DNA of 64,000 bases, taken from NCBI RefSeq assembly GCF_000378045.1, contig NZ_KB899105.1:1-64000 (forward strand). Direction: 5' to 3'. Under the pieces are notes generated by a model, which had not been told where the DNA came from, did no database searches, and saw only the letters and a list, made by a program, of their open reading frames with translations. The position numbers were made by a program, and so were the translations under genes. This document shows, in pieces, positions 25,200 through 34,059 of this stretch (position 1 is the first letter of the stretch; each line of letters starts with the position of its first letter). Source of the stretch: Marinobacterium rhizophilum DSM 18822. GTDB taxonomy: Bacteria > Pseudomonadota > Gammaproteobacteria > Pseudomonadales > Balneatricaceae.

Positions 25200-27020
25200 T
25201 TAGTTACACGGAGGCTTGGTAAAAGAAAAGTTCACATCCGACAGATTAGACTTTATATCTTGAAAGGCATAAAACGCCGTATCATCAAGCGGATCAGAAT
25301 CCAAAGAGGCATTCCGGCTGTCTTTGATACCTGACAGATTCTCAATTTCAGAGAAAGCCGCGTAATTCGTGTAGCTTCCATAATCATCCGGTGCCGCACA
25401 AATACTTTGAGCACCACCAGCAGGCTGAGCGATAATAACCCCGGTCCATACCACGGGAATACCGCAATCGTATGGATACCTTATTCCAGAAGCCGTAACC
25501 TGGCTTGCTGAGCTGTCAATCGAGCAGGTTATCGAAATAGAAGGCACCGGGCTGCCAAGCAACACATAATCTGTAGGATCATCCGCCCCTCCCGGCATAC
25601 CCGCCTCGATTTCAAACCACCCTGATATCTGAAAAGTACGCCCCACATAACCTAAAATCACAGTACCTTGGTCATTGTGGACATCGACAACCTCGCCCGG
25701 CAAAGGCTGCGGAATGACCGGATCGGGAAAACCGGCAACCTTACTATCAGAATAGACTGTTACGAGATCCGCACAATCGGATACCCCGCCGCCCGTTTTA
25801 GCTACGGTAAAACTCTGATAAGTAACGTCTCCGGACTGCATGTTCCCCCACGGAGTATAAGACGGTTCAGCCGGAGACTGCAGATTAGGATTATGCCAGA
25901 AATAGTCATTCCAGTTAACTTCCGAACCTGTCGCACCCGAAGAGACAAAACGAACCATCCCGGACTGCCCCACAACATTCAGGTCAGCAAAACTCGCCTC
26001 ATTGAATGAAAATCCGTCAGGAACTTCGACAAGCTTATATTTGTAATCCCTACCTTCTCCGCCCGTAGGACACACTAAATGATTCTGATCCTCCAATGTT
26101 TTATTCGTATCAACCTCACGCTTAATGACATCGATAGTTCCATACCAACCCTCCAACATCAGGCACTTATAATCACCATAATCATAAGCAGGAGTAGCTC
26201 CTGAAGCAGGAGCTGTATCCGTATCGTAAAACACACAGTTCGCCCCCTGAGAAGCCAGCATATCAATAACATTGTCGCCCGCCAGACCGGAGGCTATCGG
26301 AAAGTCTGAACCCTCAACGGGATCTATCGCAACGCGACCTGCAATAGTAAAGATTTCATCCAGAGAAATATCACTACCATCATTAGCCTTGATCAGCTCG
26401 ACGATTTTACCATCGACTGCAACTCCCGCTACCTTACCGCCGGAGGTTATGGACACCGTACCAGCAGAGGCTGTCGTAGTTTCGACAGCCTGTCGTTCGA
26501 CAGCCTTTCCCCTGCCCCCGGGAAAACTTAATGCATTGACTCCACTACCACCACTATCGGCCTCATCGACTCTCAATCCGAGCAACGGATTCAACCAGGC
26601 AATATAAGACGAAAGACCAACTGAATCGACATTACCCTCTGAGTCATTCCAGCTGACTGCAATATCCGCATGGTATAAATCAGAAGCCTGAGAGGTGGCC
26701 ATATCAGTAATACTATGTGTTACCGTAAACTGCGTTGCTGGCCCTGAAACAGTTGCCGCTGACACGGGACCCGCACCGACCATACTACGAATCAAGGTGT
26801 CAAACTGTGTGTCACTCGTATAATTTCTAAGATCTTCAATTCGCTGCTCGGCAAGTTTTACCGCATACGACTTTGCCTTTGAACTGCCACTTTCCTTGAG
26901 CAACACGCTATGAAAAAAGGCCGCGCCAACCATACCTATGGCCAGTATAAGAAATGCAATCAAGGCTTCTATTAATGTGAAACCTTTCTGCTGATATCGT
27001 GCAACGGTCATGTTTCCCAT
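25200..27020 (-). CDS. PilV-like minor pilin with a large C-terminal domain
   Basis: A 606-residue type IV minor pilin. The prepilin signal is short (M-G-N-M-T-V-A-R-Y-Q-Q-K-G) and cleavage before F-T-L-I-E-A-L-I-A-F leaves a hydrophobic PilV-type helix with the conserved Glu5. The first 150 or so residues look like PilV. The rest is a long Ser/Thr/Gly/Asp-rich domain with eight cysteines, ending in P-P-C-N, and resembles no domain I recognise. PilV proteins are usually below 250 residues. It is last in the pilin operon, which lacks pilY1, so this domain may be a tip adhesin. That is inference. Codon usage is AT-richer than neighbours. Confidence 0.75.
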   Translation of the reverse strand: MGNMTVARYQQKGFTLIEALIAFLILAIGMVGAAFFHSVLLKESGSSKAKSYAVKLAEQRIEDLRNYTSDTQFDTLIRSMVGAGPVSAATVSGPATQFTVTHSITDMATSQASDLYHADIAVSWNDSEGNVDSVGLSSYIAWLNPLLGLRVDEADSGGSGVNALSFPGGRGKAVERQAVETTTASAGTVSITSGGKVAGVAVDGKIVELIKANDGSDISLDEIFTIAGRVAIDPVEGSDFPIASGLAGDNVIDMLASQGANCVFYDTDTAPASGATPAYDYGDYKCLMLEGWYGTIDVIKREVDTNKTLEDQNHLVCPTGGEGRDYKYKLVEVPDGFSFNEASFADLNVVGQSGMVRFVSSGATGSEVNWNDYFWHNPNLQSPAEPSYTPWGNMQSGDVTYQSFTVAKTGGGVSDCADLVTVYSDSKVAGFPDPVIPQPLPGEVVDVHNDQGTVILGYVGRTFQISGWFEIEAGMPGGADDPTDYVLLGSPVPSISITCSIDSSASQVTASGIRYPYDCGIPVVWTGVIIAQPAGGAQSICAAPDDYGSYTNYAAFSEIENLSGIKDSRNASLDSDPLDDTAFYAFQDIKSNLSDVNFSFTKPPCN

Positions 27021-27021
27021 A

Positions 27022-28089
27022 TCAGTTACCCCAGTCCTTCCAGCTGCTGTTAACTGCAGCTATCTCCTTCATCTCACCAAGCGAGACAAAAACACCCGTG
27101 TTGAAAATAACTGAAAAGTTACCCGCGCCAAAGTCCATATTACCGGTAGCGATAATGCCACCATTAATCACAGGTGTACCGACACCTTTAGTTAAATCCT
27201 CAGTTACAATTAATCCATAAAAATTTACATTGCCACCTATTTCAAGCTCGCCTTTAACCACAAGAATGACCGGATTACCTTCACTCCCCCAGTCTCCGCC
27301 ATTAATAGCGACATCGCCATCAATATAAATAAGATTCCCACCAGCTTCGGATATTGGATCAGGAATCTCGGTCATCGTAGCACTGGCAGCCAGAGCATCC
27401 CAATCTCGCCCCAAAAAGTTTTCCAAAAGGCTATCGGGAGAGAGTCCCGCCAGGTTTTCATCGCCATCAATCACATCAGGCCCTTTGGTGTTTTTTGATG
27501 TACTGAGCTGATCGGGATTGCCATCGATTGTAATATAGGTGTTAGCGTCCCCCCACGACGTTGTCTTCGCCCCGGTCCAAATGGTTATATTCTCAGCATT
27601 ATTTGTAACATCGATATTACCGGTCAGGTCCACGGAACCACGAGCAACAAGGGGCATGTCGGGGGGATTCGGAAGCAGAGGGATAGTACCAAAAGCCTGG
27701 GTTACAGTGCGCTGTACTGCACTGTCGTCACTGAAACCCTGCCCTTCTACCAGTAAAAGCCCCATCGTTCCGGCCAAGGACCCATCCGCCATAGAAGCGA
27801 GAAAACTGGCCTCACCAACTGCTACAGCCGTACTCGCAAGCCATTGATCTGCCGCCAGGTCACCGTTTTGATCAGGATCGACTCTTATATAGGCGATCCC
27901 ATAGTCTATACCCGACTGGCCAGCCATTAGCGCCTGTTTGGCACGCAGCTCACCGGCTACAATCTGTTTTTCCGTAACGACGGCATTAGCCATAAAAAAC
28001 GACATGCCCAAAACCGCAACCAGCAATACGAGTGTAACGATGAGTGTCGCTACACCGCGTTGTAAGTGCTTTCGATTAAAGGTTTCCAT
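27022..28089 (-). CDS. pilX: PilX-like minor pilin with extended C-terminal domain
   Basis: A 355-residue PilX N-terminal domain protein. After a basic leader (R-K-H-L-Q-R-G) comes the PilX-type hydrophobic helix (V-A-T-L-I-V-T-L-V-L-L-V-A-V-L-G), followed by an acidic T-E-K-Q-I-V-A-G-E motif and the A-x-x-A-x-x-G-I-D-Y-G-I-A-Y helix. The C-terminal two thirds are rich in G-x-I/V-x-x-x-G-x-x repeats, suggesting a beta-helix-like fold. The ATG at 28089 has GAGGCG upstream. It lies between pilW and the large PilV-like gene. PilX primes pilus assembly in other species. Confidence 0.8.
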   Translation of the reverse strand: METFNRKHLQRGVATLIVTLVLLVAVLGMSFFMANAVVTEKQIVAGELRAKQALMAGQSGIDYGIAYIRVDPDQNGDLAADQWLASTAVAVGEASFLASMADGSLAGTMGLLLVEGQGFSDDSAVQRTVTQAFGTIPLLPNPPDMPLVARGSVDLTGNIDVTNNAENITIWTGAKTTSWGDANTYITIDGNPDQLSTSKNTKGPDVIDGDENLAGLSPDSLLENFLGRDWDALAASATMTEIPDPISEAGGNLIYIDGDVAINGGDWGSEGNPVILVVKGELEIGGNVNFYGLIVTEDLTKGVGTPVINGGIIATGNMDFGAGNFSVIFNTGVFVSLGEMKEIAAVNSSWKDWGN

Positions 28090-28114
28090 TTCGTCGCCTC
28101 ATCATAAAGACCCA

Positions 28115-28852
28115 CTAGAAGTCTTTAACGATATTGTTTCGTATACGAACCGAGTCATTCAATGTCGTTTTCCAGTCTGGATCGCGAATCACTTCAGCCG
28201 TTACGGAAATCATCAGATCGCGAATCTGCGCATAGTCATCACTGGTTACACCACACACGGCTGTAGATGAAACCGCCGGTCCCAATAGGCAGGTTGTCTG
28301 ATCAGTGATGGAAAAGCCTGTCACATCCATGAATTCCTCATCTGAAACAGTTTCCCAGTCATCTCCTGTCGCTGCACAGTCTGACATAGAAAAAGACCCT
28401 CCAGATTTACGGAATTTTATAACCCCGACGCCATCCACTACTTCTCGCTTGAAACCCAAAAACTCACTCGTTTCACTATAATCTGCGTCACCATCCACAT
28501 CATAACGATAAAGCACACAGTCTGTTCCAATAATGGCAATATCAATTTCCGAGCCATCCAGATATGGATTTGAATCATAAGGAGAAGTAGCGGAAGACGC
28601 GACCGATACATACCAGTGGCCACTACGACGGAGCTCTCCTGTCATAAGATCAAGAAGAGCAGATGTTTCTACATTCAGCCGAGTACTGTTGAGCACATCC
28701 TTACTGCTTGAATACGTCAGTAAGAAGGTATACAGCACACCAGAAAGGACAATCAATCCTACGACCAGCCCTATCATAAGTTCCACAAGTGTAACGCCCA
28801 GCTGACAATTTCGCTGACGCAGTTTGGATAATTTTTCTGTCCTTGTATTCAT
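28115..28852 (-). CDS. pilW: PilW-like minor pilin
   Basis: A 245-residue minor pilin. The prepilin cleavage site is C-Q-L-G^V-T-L-V-E-L-M-I-G-L-V-V-G-L with Glu5, followed by the long N-terminal helix and a cysteine-containing globular domain. The V-G-L-I-V-L-S-G-V-L motif and the L-N-x-x-R-L-N-V-E-T segment are typical of PilW. It starts one base after the stop of the preceding fimU-like gene. PilW helps form the priming complex at the pilus tip. Confidence 0.83.
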   Translation of the reverse strand: MNTRTEKLSKLRQRNCQLGVTLVELMIGLVVGLIVLSGVLYTFLLTYSSSKDVLNSTRLNVETSALLDLMTGELRRSGHWYVSVASSATSPYDSNPYLDGSEIDIAIIGTDCVLYRYDVDGDADYSETSEFLGFKREVVDGVGVIKFRKSGGSFSMSDCAATGDDWETVSDEEFMDVTGFSITDQTTCLLGPAVSSTAVCGVTSDDYAQIRDLMISVTAEVIRDPDWKTTLNDSVRIRNNIVKDF

Positions 28853-28853
28853 G

Positions 28854-29411
28854 TCAGCAGTCCGGATAGTTACTTAGAACATCTGAACAGATTCGAACAC
28901 GCCCTATCGTACTAATAACTACCTCAGCTATGCCCAAACGGGCAGACGCAACCTGTAAGGTACCAGCATCCGCTGAGTTTCCCGGCATTCTGAACTCGCG
29001 TTCAAAAGATGTTGCTGCGGATGAAGCCTTATTTGTTACAATAATACCTTTAAAATCAGCACCATTACTGACCTTAGTGGCCATCCCGTTCACCTGGCAA
29101 GAACTCGTCACCTTACAGTTGCACCCTGCTGTATCCGATATCGCAGCACACCATGCAGATGTTGCAGTGGAGCCATATTTCACATAAATACCCTTGTTAT
29201 TGGCAATTGCCATGGTACGCGCCAGTTGTGCCTGCTCAGCAATAGCTTGAGTTGCGCCGATCAACCTTTGCCGTTCGACATAGTCCCCCATATAAGGCGC
29301 AGCCAAAGCTGCCAAGACGCCGAAAACCAGCACGGTTATAAGCAGCTCGATCAAAGTAAAGCCCTTTGCAAGCTTCATAACCACATGATTGGTAGCAACC
29401 TTGGCCATCAT
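28854..29411 (-). CDS. FimT/FimU-type (GspH) minor pseudopilin
   Basis: A 185-residue pseudopilin with leader ending K-L-A-K-G, then F-T-L-I-E-L-L-I-T-V-L-V-F-G-V-L-A-A-L-A-A-P and a GspH-like domain with several cysteines (A-G-C-N-C, S-S-C, a C-terminal Y-P-D-C). The ATG at 29411 overlaps the pilE stop (TGATG) and has GGGA upstream; an internal ATG at 29378 would leave a shorter leader and no ribosome binding site. FimU/FimT proteins are core minor pilins or, for some FimT, DNA receptors for natural transformation. Sequence alone does not separate them here. Confidence 0.8.
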   Translation of the reverse strand: MMAKVATNHVVMKLAKGFTLIELLITVLVFGVLAALAAPYMGDYVERQRLIGATQAIAEQAQLARTMAIANNKGIYVKYGSTATSAWCAAISDTAGCNCKVTSSCQVNGMATKVSNGADFKGIIVTNKASSAATSFEREFRMPGNSADAGTLQVASARLGIAEVVISTIGRVRICSDVLSNYPDC

Positions 29412-29815
29412 CAGCGTTCCCAGCAATCCGCATCGGCATTTGTACCTGTGTAATCAGGTCCATTCCGATCGGCCGCAAAGGTACCACAATTATCACCTAC
29501 CTGAGCTCCCTGCGGGGTGGCTGTTGCGGCAAAAGAAGAAGCCGTCGCTGCCGGAATTGCAATTGTGTAATAGCCTTCTGTCGACACGCTGAGCAACCCC
29601 AGACTAGACAAATTTGTAGTGAATGAGACGTTATTGGCCCGCCACTTCTCTTGCTCAATCCGCACGCTGGCAAGTGCGTTCATAGCATCGGACCTGCGGC
29701 TTTTGCGAACATAGTCCATGTACGACGGATAGGCTAAAGTCGTCAAGATAGCGACAACGACAACAACTATCATCAGTTCGATGAGGGTAAACCCTCCCTG
29801 CGCACGATCCTTCAC
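29411..29815 (-). CDS. pilE: Type IV pilin PilE (minor pilin type)
   Basis: A 134-residue pilin with the leader K-D-R-A-Q-G-G cleaved before F-T-L-I-E-L-M-I-V-V-V-V-V-A-I-L and a C-terminal disulfide loop formed by D-N-C and D-A-D-C-W. The S-R-R-S-D-A-M-N-A-L motif after the helix is typical of PilE minor pilins. The start is a GTG at 29815 preceded by GAGGG. It is the first gene of a five-gene operon pilE-fimU-pilW-pilX-pilV, different from the P. aeruginosa order where pilE is last. Confidence 0.87.
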   Translation of the reverse strand: MKDRAQGGFTLIELMIVVVVVAILTTLAYPSYMDYVRKSRRSDAMNALASVRIEQEKWRANNVSFTTNLSSLGLLSVSTEGYYTIAIPAATASSFAATATPQGAQVGDNCGTFAADRNGPDYTGTNADADCWER

Positions 29816-29846
29816 TGCTTCCCTCTCCGTGTGAACGTTGCACTAA

Positions 29847-29855
29847 AATATAGCA
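29847..29855 (-). promoter_or_regulatory. Extended -10 element ahead of pilE
   Basis: TGCTATATT on the minus strand, about 32 bp before the pilE GTG, matches an extended -10 (TGn-TATAAT). No clear -35 and no sigma-54 consensus are visible. Confidence 0.35.
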
Positions 29856-29940
29856 TTGAAACACACTTGGCCCACCAGATTATGGCCTCTTCTTAAGTAC
29901 GAATGACACTACATAGTAGAATACTAAAGGTAAAAACAAA

Positions 29941-29967
29941 AAACGCTGCATCGGCAGCGTTTTTCAT
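29941..29967. terminator. Terminator downstream of fkpB, usable on both strands
   Basis: AAAACGCTGC, loop ATC, GGCAGCGTTTTT gives a 6-7 bp GC stem with A and T flanks. It lies directly after the fkpB stop on the minus strand and separates that housekeeping operon from the pilin operon. Confidence 0.85.
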
Positions 29968-29974
29968 ATTCACA

Positions 29975-30403
29975 TCATTCGACCCGCAAAACTTTCACAT
30001 CAAACAGTAGCGTCTTGCCCGCCAGCGGGTGGTTGAAGTCGATGTGCACCACCTGGTCATCAAAGGACTTGACCACACCGGGCAGTTCACCGCCGGGTTC
30101 CTGAAAGCTGACCACCAGCCCCGGTTCCAGCTCCATATCCTTGAACTGTGCCCGCGGCAGGCGCTGGATGTTGGCTGGGCTCGGCATGCCGAAGCCTTTT
30201 TCCGGCACGATGGTGAAGGTGGACTCGGCGCCTGCAGCCAGCCCCATCAGAGGCTCTTCAAAGCCCGGCAGCAGGTTGCCATCGCCCACCGTAAAGGTGG
30301 CAGGCTTGCTCTCAAAATTGGAATCCACCAGCTGGCCATCTTCCAGCTTGATGGCAAAATGCAGGGTCACGGTTTTGCCGGGCCCGATAATCTGATCACT
30401 CAT
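29975..30403 (-). CDS. fkpB: FKBP-type peptidyl-prolyl cis-trans isomerase (SlpA/FkpB)
   Basis: A 142-residue two-domain prolyl isomerase and chaperone: the FKBP core begins G-P-G-K-T-V-T-L-H-F and carries F-T-V-G-D-G-N-L-L-P-G-F-E-x-x-L-x-G-L, with the IF-domain insertion between about residues 70 and 120. It follows lspA in the same order as in other Gammaproteobacteria, but the ispH gene normally found next is absent here. A structured repeat lies between lspA and this gene. Confidence 0.92.
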   Translation of the reverse strand: MSDQIIGPGKTVTLHFAIKLEDGQLVDSNFESKPATFTVGDGNLLPGFEEPLMGLAAGAESTFTIVPEKGFGMPSPANIQRLPRAQFKDMELEPGLVVSFQEPGGELPGVVKSFDDQVVHIDFNHPLAGKTLLFDVKVLRVE

Positions 30404-30429
30404 GGATTTTTCTCAACTCGTTCAGTTAT

Positions 30430-30694
30430 GGAGCCTATGAGCAAGTCCCAGTAGTCCTCTGCGGGTCCTGAAGCGTGCAGCTGCAAGGCGTGGTGCGAAG
30501 GGAATGACCGTAGCCCTTTCCAAGCGCCGCAACGCAGCAGATGTATGCTTCAGGGCCCGCCCTTTGGGGCTTGCAGCGCGAACCGGACTCTTTGTTGCAA
30601 CTTCTCGACAGGCCCTGGCATGCCTTCGAAACTGCGCCGCGATTCCGGATCGCGCTGAAAGCCAGAGCCTCATTGGGACTTATTCATAGGCTCC
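30430..30694. repeat. MITE-like structured element with terminal inverted repeats
   Basis: A 265-bp segment bounded by 21-bp inverted repeats (30430-30450 and 30674-30694, 19 of 21 matching, outer end GGAGCCTATGA). Inside, GCGGGTCCTGAAGC (30461-30474) pairs with GCTTCAGGGCCCGC (30547-30560) as a 14-bp stem around an imperfect long hairpin. A smaller hairpin CGCGAT/ATCGCG lies near 30640-30660. The short open frames inside look spurious. The right end reads into lspA and supplies its last three codons and stop. It is probably a non-autonomous mobile repeat or a structured RNA. Confidence 0.65.
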
Positions 30695-31217
30695 TTAGGT
30701 GCCGGCGCTTCTCGAAAAACAGCGTATCGACCACCAGCAGCACGGCACCCAGGGTGATGGCGCTGTCGGCCAGGTTGAAAGCCGGAAAATAGTAGCCACC
30801 GTAATGCAGTGATATGAAGTCCACAACGTGCCCCAGTACCACCCGGTCATACAGATTGCCCAGTGCGCCGCCGAGCAGCAGCGCCAGGCCCATGCCAAGC
30901 CACCAGTGCACACGGGACGTGCGCTTCATCCAGATCACCAGCGCCACGCTGACCACCAGTGCGACCAGGGCAAAAAACCAGCGCTGCCAGCCGCCGGCAT
31001 CCGCCAGAAAGCTGAAGGCAGCGCCCCGGTTGTACAGCAGCGTCAGGTCAAACACCGGCAGCAACGGATTGGGGACGCCATACTCCAGCATGGTCTCGGC
31101 CAGCCATTTGCTGCCCTGGTCCAGCACGACAACGAGCACCGACAACCAGAGCCAGACCAGTGAAGAGCCCGGCAGCGCCGGCTCTTCGATGCGTTCGCGA
31201 CTGCGTTGCATGGTCAT
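30684..31217 (-). CDS. lspA: Lipoprotein signal peptidase (signal peptidase II)
   Basis: This inner-membrane aspartyl protease cleaves lipoprotein signal peptides after lipid attachment. The 177-residue protein has four membrane helices and the catalytic aspartates Asp133 (N-L-Y-D-R-V-V-L-G-H-V-V-D-F) and Asp151 (F-N-L-A-D-S-A). The start overlaps the ileS stop by one base. The last three codons and the stop lie inside the terminal repeat of the element at 30430-30694, so the C-terminus (R-S-L) may have been altered by insertion of that element, without loss of the core. Confidence 0.95.
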   Translation of the reverse strand: MTMQRSRERIEEPALPGSSLVWLWLSVLVVVLDQGSKWLAETMLEYGVPNPLLPVFDLTLLYNRGAAFSFLADAGGWQRWFFALVALVVSVALVIWMKRTSRVHWWLGMGLALLLGGALGNLYDRVVLGHVVDFISLHYGGYYFPAFNLADSAITLGAVLLVVDTLFFEKRRHLRSL

Positions 31218-34033
31218 CAGGCGTAGTGACGCGTTTCGCCGGGGCCGTCGACGTTATCGACACAGCGCTCACACAGCTCCGGATGCGCCGCGTGATGACC
31301 GACGTCTTCACGGTGGTGCCAGCAGCGACCGCACTTGGCATGGGCCGAAGCGCCAACCGCCACTTTCAGTCCCTGGACCTCGGTAACGCGGGCGTCCGCG
31401 CCCTCCGCCAGTGGCGCCAGCGCCGCCTTGGAGGTCAACAGGACAAAACGCAGCTCGTCGCCCAGGCGCGCCAGATCCGCTTGCAGGCTCTCATCGACAT
31501 AGAGCGTGACTTCCGCCGCCAGCGAGCCTTTCACCAGCTTCTCGTTGCGGGCGTCTTCCAGGCACTTGTTGACGGCATTCTTGACGCCCAGCACTCGACG
31601 CCAGAAATCCGCCCCGAAGGCATCATCGGCTGGCAGGGTAAACAACCCCTGGTACCAGGTCGTCAGGAAGACACTCTCCTCGCGCTCGCCCGGCAGTACT
31701 TCGTGAATTTCTTCAGCGGTAAAGCTCAGGATCGGCGCGATCCAGCGGGTCAGTGCTTCAGCGATATGGTAAAGCGCCGTCTGGCAGGAGCGGCGTGCCA
31801 GGCTATCAGCCTGGGTGGTGTACTGACGGTCCTTGATGATATCGAGGTAAAAACCGCCTAGCTCCTGCGCACAGAAGTGATGCACCTGCTGATACACATC
31901 CAGGAAACGGTAGCTTTCGTAGGCAGCGGTGATCTTCTGCTGCAGGCGGTAAGCGGCATCCACCGCCCAGCGGTCCAGCGCCAGCATGTCCTCCGGTGCC
32001 ACGCTGTCACGGGCCGGCTCAAAGCCGTTCAGGTTGGCCAGCAGGAAGCGTGCAGTATTGCGAATGCGGCGATAGGCATCGGCCGTACGTTGCAGAATCT
32101 GCTTGGACACAGCCATTTCGCCGGAGTAATCCGTCGCAGACACCCACAGGCGCAGAATGTCGGCCCCCAGGGTGTCAGTGACCTCCTGCGGGGCAATCAC
32201 GTTACCGAGGGACTTGGACATCTTGTAACCCTTCTCGTCCACCGTGAAGCCGTGGGTCAGCACCTGCTTGTAGGGGGCGCAGCCATTGATGGCGATCGAG
32301 GTCTTGAGGGACGACTGGAACCAGCCCCGGTGCTGGTCAGAGCCTTCGAGGTACAGGTCGGCCGGAAAGCGCAGCTCAGCACGCTCACGCAGCACCGCAT
32401 GGTGCGTTACGCCGGAATCGAACCAGACATCCAGCGTATCGGTAACCTTGTCGTACTGCTCTGCATCAGCGCCCAGCAGGCTGGCGGCATCCAGCTCGAA
32501 CCAGGCATCAATGCCGCCCTGCTCAATCGCCTTGGCAACCTGCTCGATCAGCTCGGCTGTATTGGGGTGCAGCTCGCCGGTCTGCTTGTGGGTAAACACC
32601 GTGATCGGTACGCCCCAGGTGCGCTGGCGTGACACACACCAGTCCGGGCTCTGCTCGACCATGGCCTCGATGCGGTTCTGACCCCACTCGGGGAACCAGC
32701 TGACGCCCTTGATGGCCTCGAGTGCCTGGGTCTTGAGACCCTTCTCTTCCATGGAAATAAACCACTGCGGCGTGGCGCGGTAGATCAGCGGCGTCTTGGT
32801 ACGCCAGCAGTGCGGGTAGCTGTGCTCAAAGCGCTTCAGGTGTACGAGTTTACCTTCGCGCTCCAGCGCCTCCACGACCGGGCCATCGGCCTTATAGACA
32901 TGCACGCCGGCAAACTCGCCCGCCGCATCGATGTAAGTGCCGTTAGCCTGCACCAGGTTCAGCGTGCCCAGGCCGTACTGCTGACCGACCACAAAGTCTT
33001 CCATACCGTGATCAGGCGCCGTGTGCACGGCACCGGTACCGGCATCGGTGGTGACGTGATCACCCAGGATCACCGGTACCTGCTTGTCGTAGAACGGGTG
33101 CTGCAGCTGCAGTAGCTCCAGCGCACTGCCGTTGCAGGTCGCCAGAGCCTGGTACTGCTGTACCCCCCAGCGCGCCATGATGTCTTCAACCATATCGGCG
33201 GCCAGCACCAGACGCTCTACACCCTGTTCGGCATGCACTTCGACCAGCGCATAGTCGAGGCTGCCATTCAGCGAGACCGCCTGGTTGGCGGGTATGGTCC
33301 AGGGGGTTGTGGTCCAGATAACCACGGACACAGGCCCCTCACCATCCGTGGTATCAAACAGCGCCAGCACCTTGTCCTGATCGGCAAAGGTGAAACGAAT
33401 ATCGACTGCAGTGGAGGTCTTGTTCTGGTATTCCACCTCGGCCTCGGCCAGGGCCGACTGACCGACCACACTCCAGTACACCGGCTTGTAACCCTTGACC
33501 AGATGACCATTCTCGATAATCTTGCCCAGCGCCCGCACGATATTGGCTTCGGTGTCGAAGTTCATCGTCAGGTAGGGATTTTCCCAGTCCCCCACCACAC
33601 CCAGGCGGATAAAGTCGGCTTTCTGACCGGCCACCTGCTCGGCGGCATAGTCGCGGCATTTCTGGCGAAACTCGCTATAAGGCACCTTGTCACCGGCGCG
33701 ACCGATCAGGGTTTCGACCTTGTGCTCGATCGGTAGACCATGGCAGTCCCAGCCCGGCACGTAGGGCGCATCAAAGCCCGACAGTGTCTTGGACTTGACG
33801 ATCATGTCCTTGATCACCTTGTTGACCGCATGACCGATGTGAATATTGCCATTGGCGTAGGGCGGGCCATCATGCAGGATGAACTGCTCGCGCCCCTTGC
33901 CCGCTTCGCGCAGTTTGGCGTACAGATCGATCTCGGCCCAGCGCGCCAGGCGCGCCGGTTCACGCTGCGGCAGGTTGCCACGCATTGGGAAAGCCGAATC
34001 CGGCAGGTTCAATGTCGCTTTATAGTCGGTCAT
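31217..34033 (-). CDS. ileS: Isoleucyl-tRNA synthetase
   Basis: Class I aminoacyl-tRNA synthetase of 938 residues. The H-I-G-H motif is in N-G-N-I-H-I-G-H-A and K-M-S-K-S in [12 protein letters not shown]1 editing domain separates them, with the [10 protein letters not shown] segment. The C-terminal zinc finger (C-G-R-C...C-E-R-C) is intact. It follows ribF by 26 bp and overlaps lspA by one base, in the conserved ribF-ileS-lspA-fkpB operon. Confidence 0.97.
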   Translation of the reverse strand: MTDYKATLNLPDSAFPMRGNLPQREPARLARWAEIDLYAKLREAGKGREQFILHDGPPYANGNIHIGHAVNKVIKDMIVKSKTLSGFDAPYVPGWDCHGLPIEHKVETLIGRAGDKVPYSEFRQKCRDYAAEQVAGQKADFIRLGVVGDWENPYLTMNFDTEANIVRALGKIIENGHLVKGYKPVYWSVVGQSALAEAEVEYQNKTSTAVDIRFTFADQDKVLALFDTTDGEGPVSVVIWTTTPWTIPANQAVSLNGSLDYALVEVHAEQGVERLVLAADMVEDIMARWGVQQYQALATCNGSALELLQLQHPFYDKQVPVILGDHVTTDAGTGAVHTAPDHGMEDFVVGQQYGLGTLNLVQANGTYIDAAGEFAGVHVYKADGPVVEALEREGKLVHLKRFEHSYPHCWRTKTPLIYRATPQWFISMEEKGLKTQALEAIKGVSWFPEWGQNRIEAMVEQSPDWCVSRQRTWGVPITVFTHKQTGELHPNTAELIEQVAKAIEQGGIDAWFELDAASLLGADAEQYDKVTDTLDVWFDSGVTHHAVLRERAELRFPADLYLEGSDQHRGWFQSSLKTSIAINGCAPYKQVLTHGFTVDEKGYKMSKSLGNVIAPQEVTDTLGADILRLWVSATDYSGEMAVSKQILQRTADAYRRIRNTARFLLANLNGFEPARDSVAPEDMLALDRWAVDAAYRLQQKITAAYESYRFLDVYQQVHHFCAQELGGFYLDIIKDRQYTTQADSLARRSCQTALYHIAEALTRWIAPILSFTAEEIHEVLPGEREESVFLTTWYQGLFTLPADDAFGADFWRRVLGVKNAVNKCLEDARNEKLVKGSLAAEVTLYVDESLQADLARLGDELRFVLLTSKAALAPLAEGADARVTEVQGLKVAVGASAHAKCGRCWHHREDVGHHAAHPELCERCVDNVDGPGETRHYA

Positions 34034-34059
34034 GTCGTGTCGCTTTGAGGTTATGGGTC

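Noticed and set aside
30422-30673. 83-residue minus-strand and similar plus-strand frames between fkpB and lspA
   Set aside because: They fall within the inverted-repeat element and are arginine/alanine-rich by-products of its hairpins.
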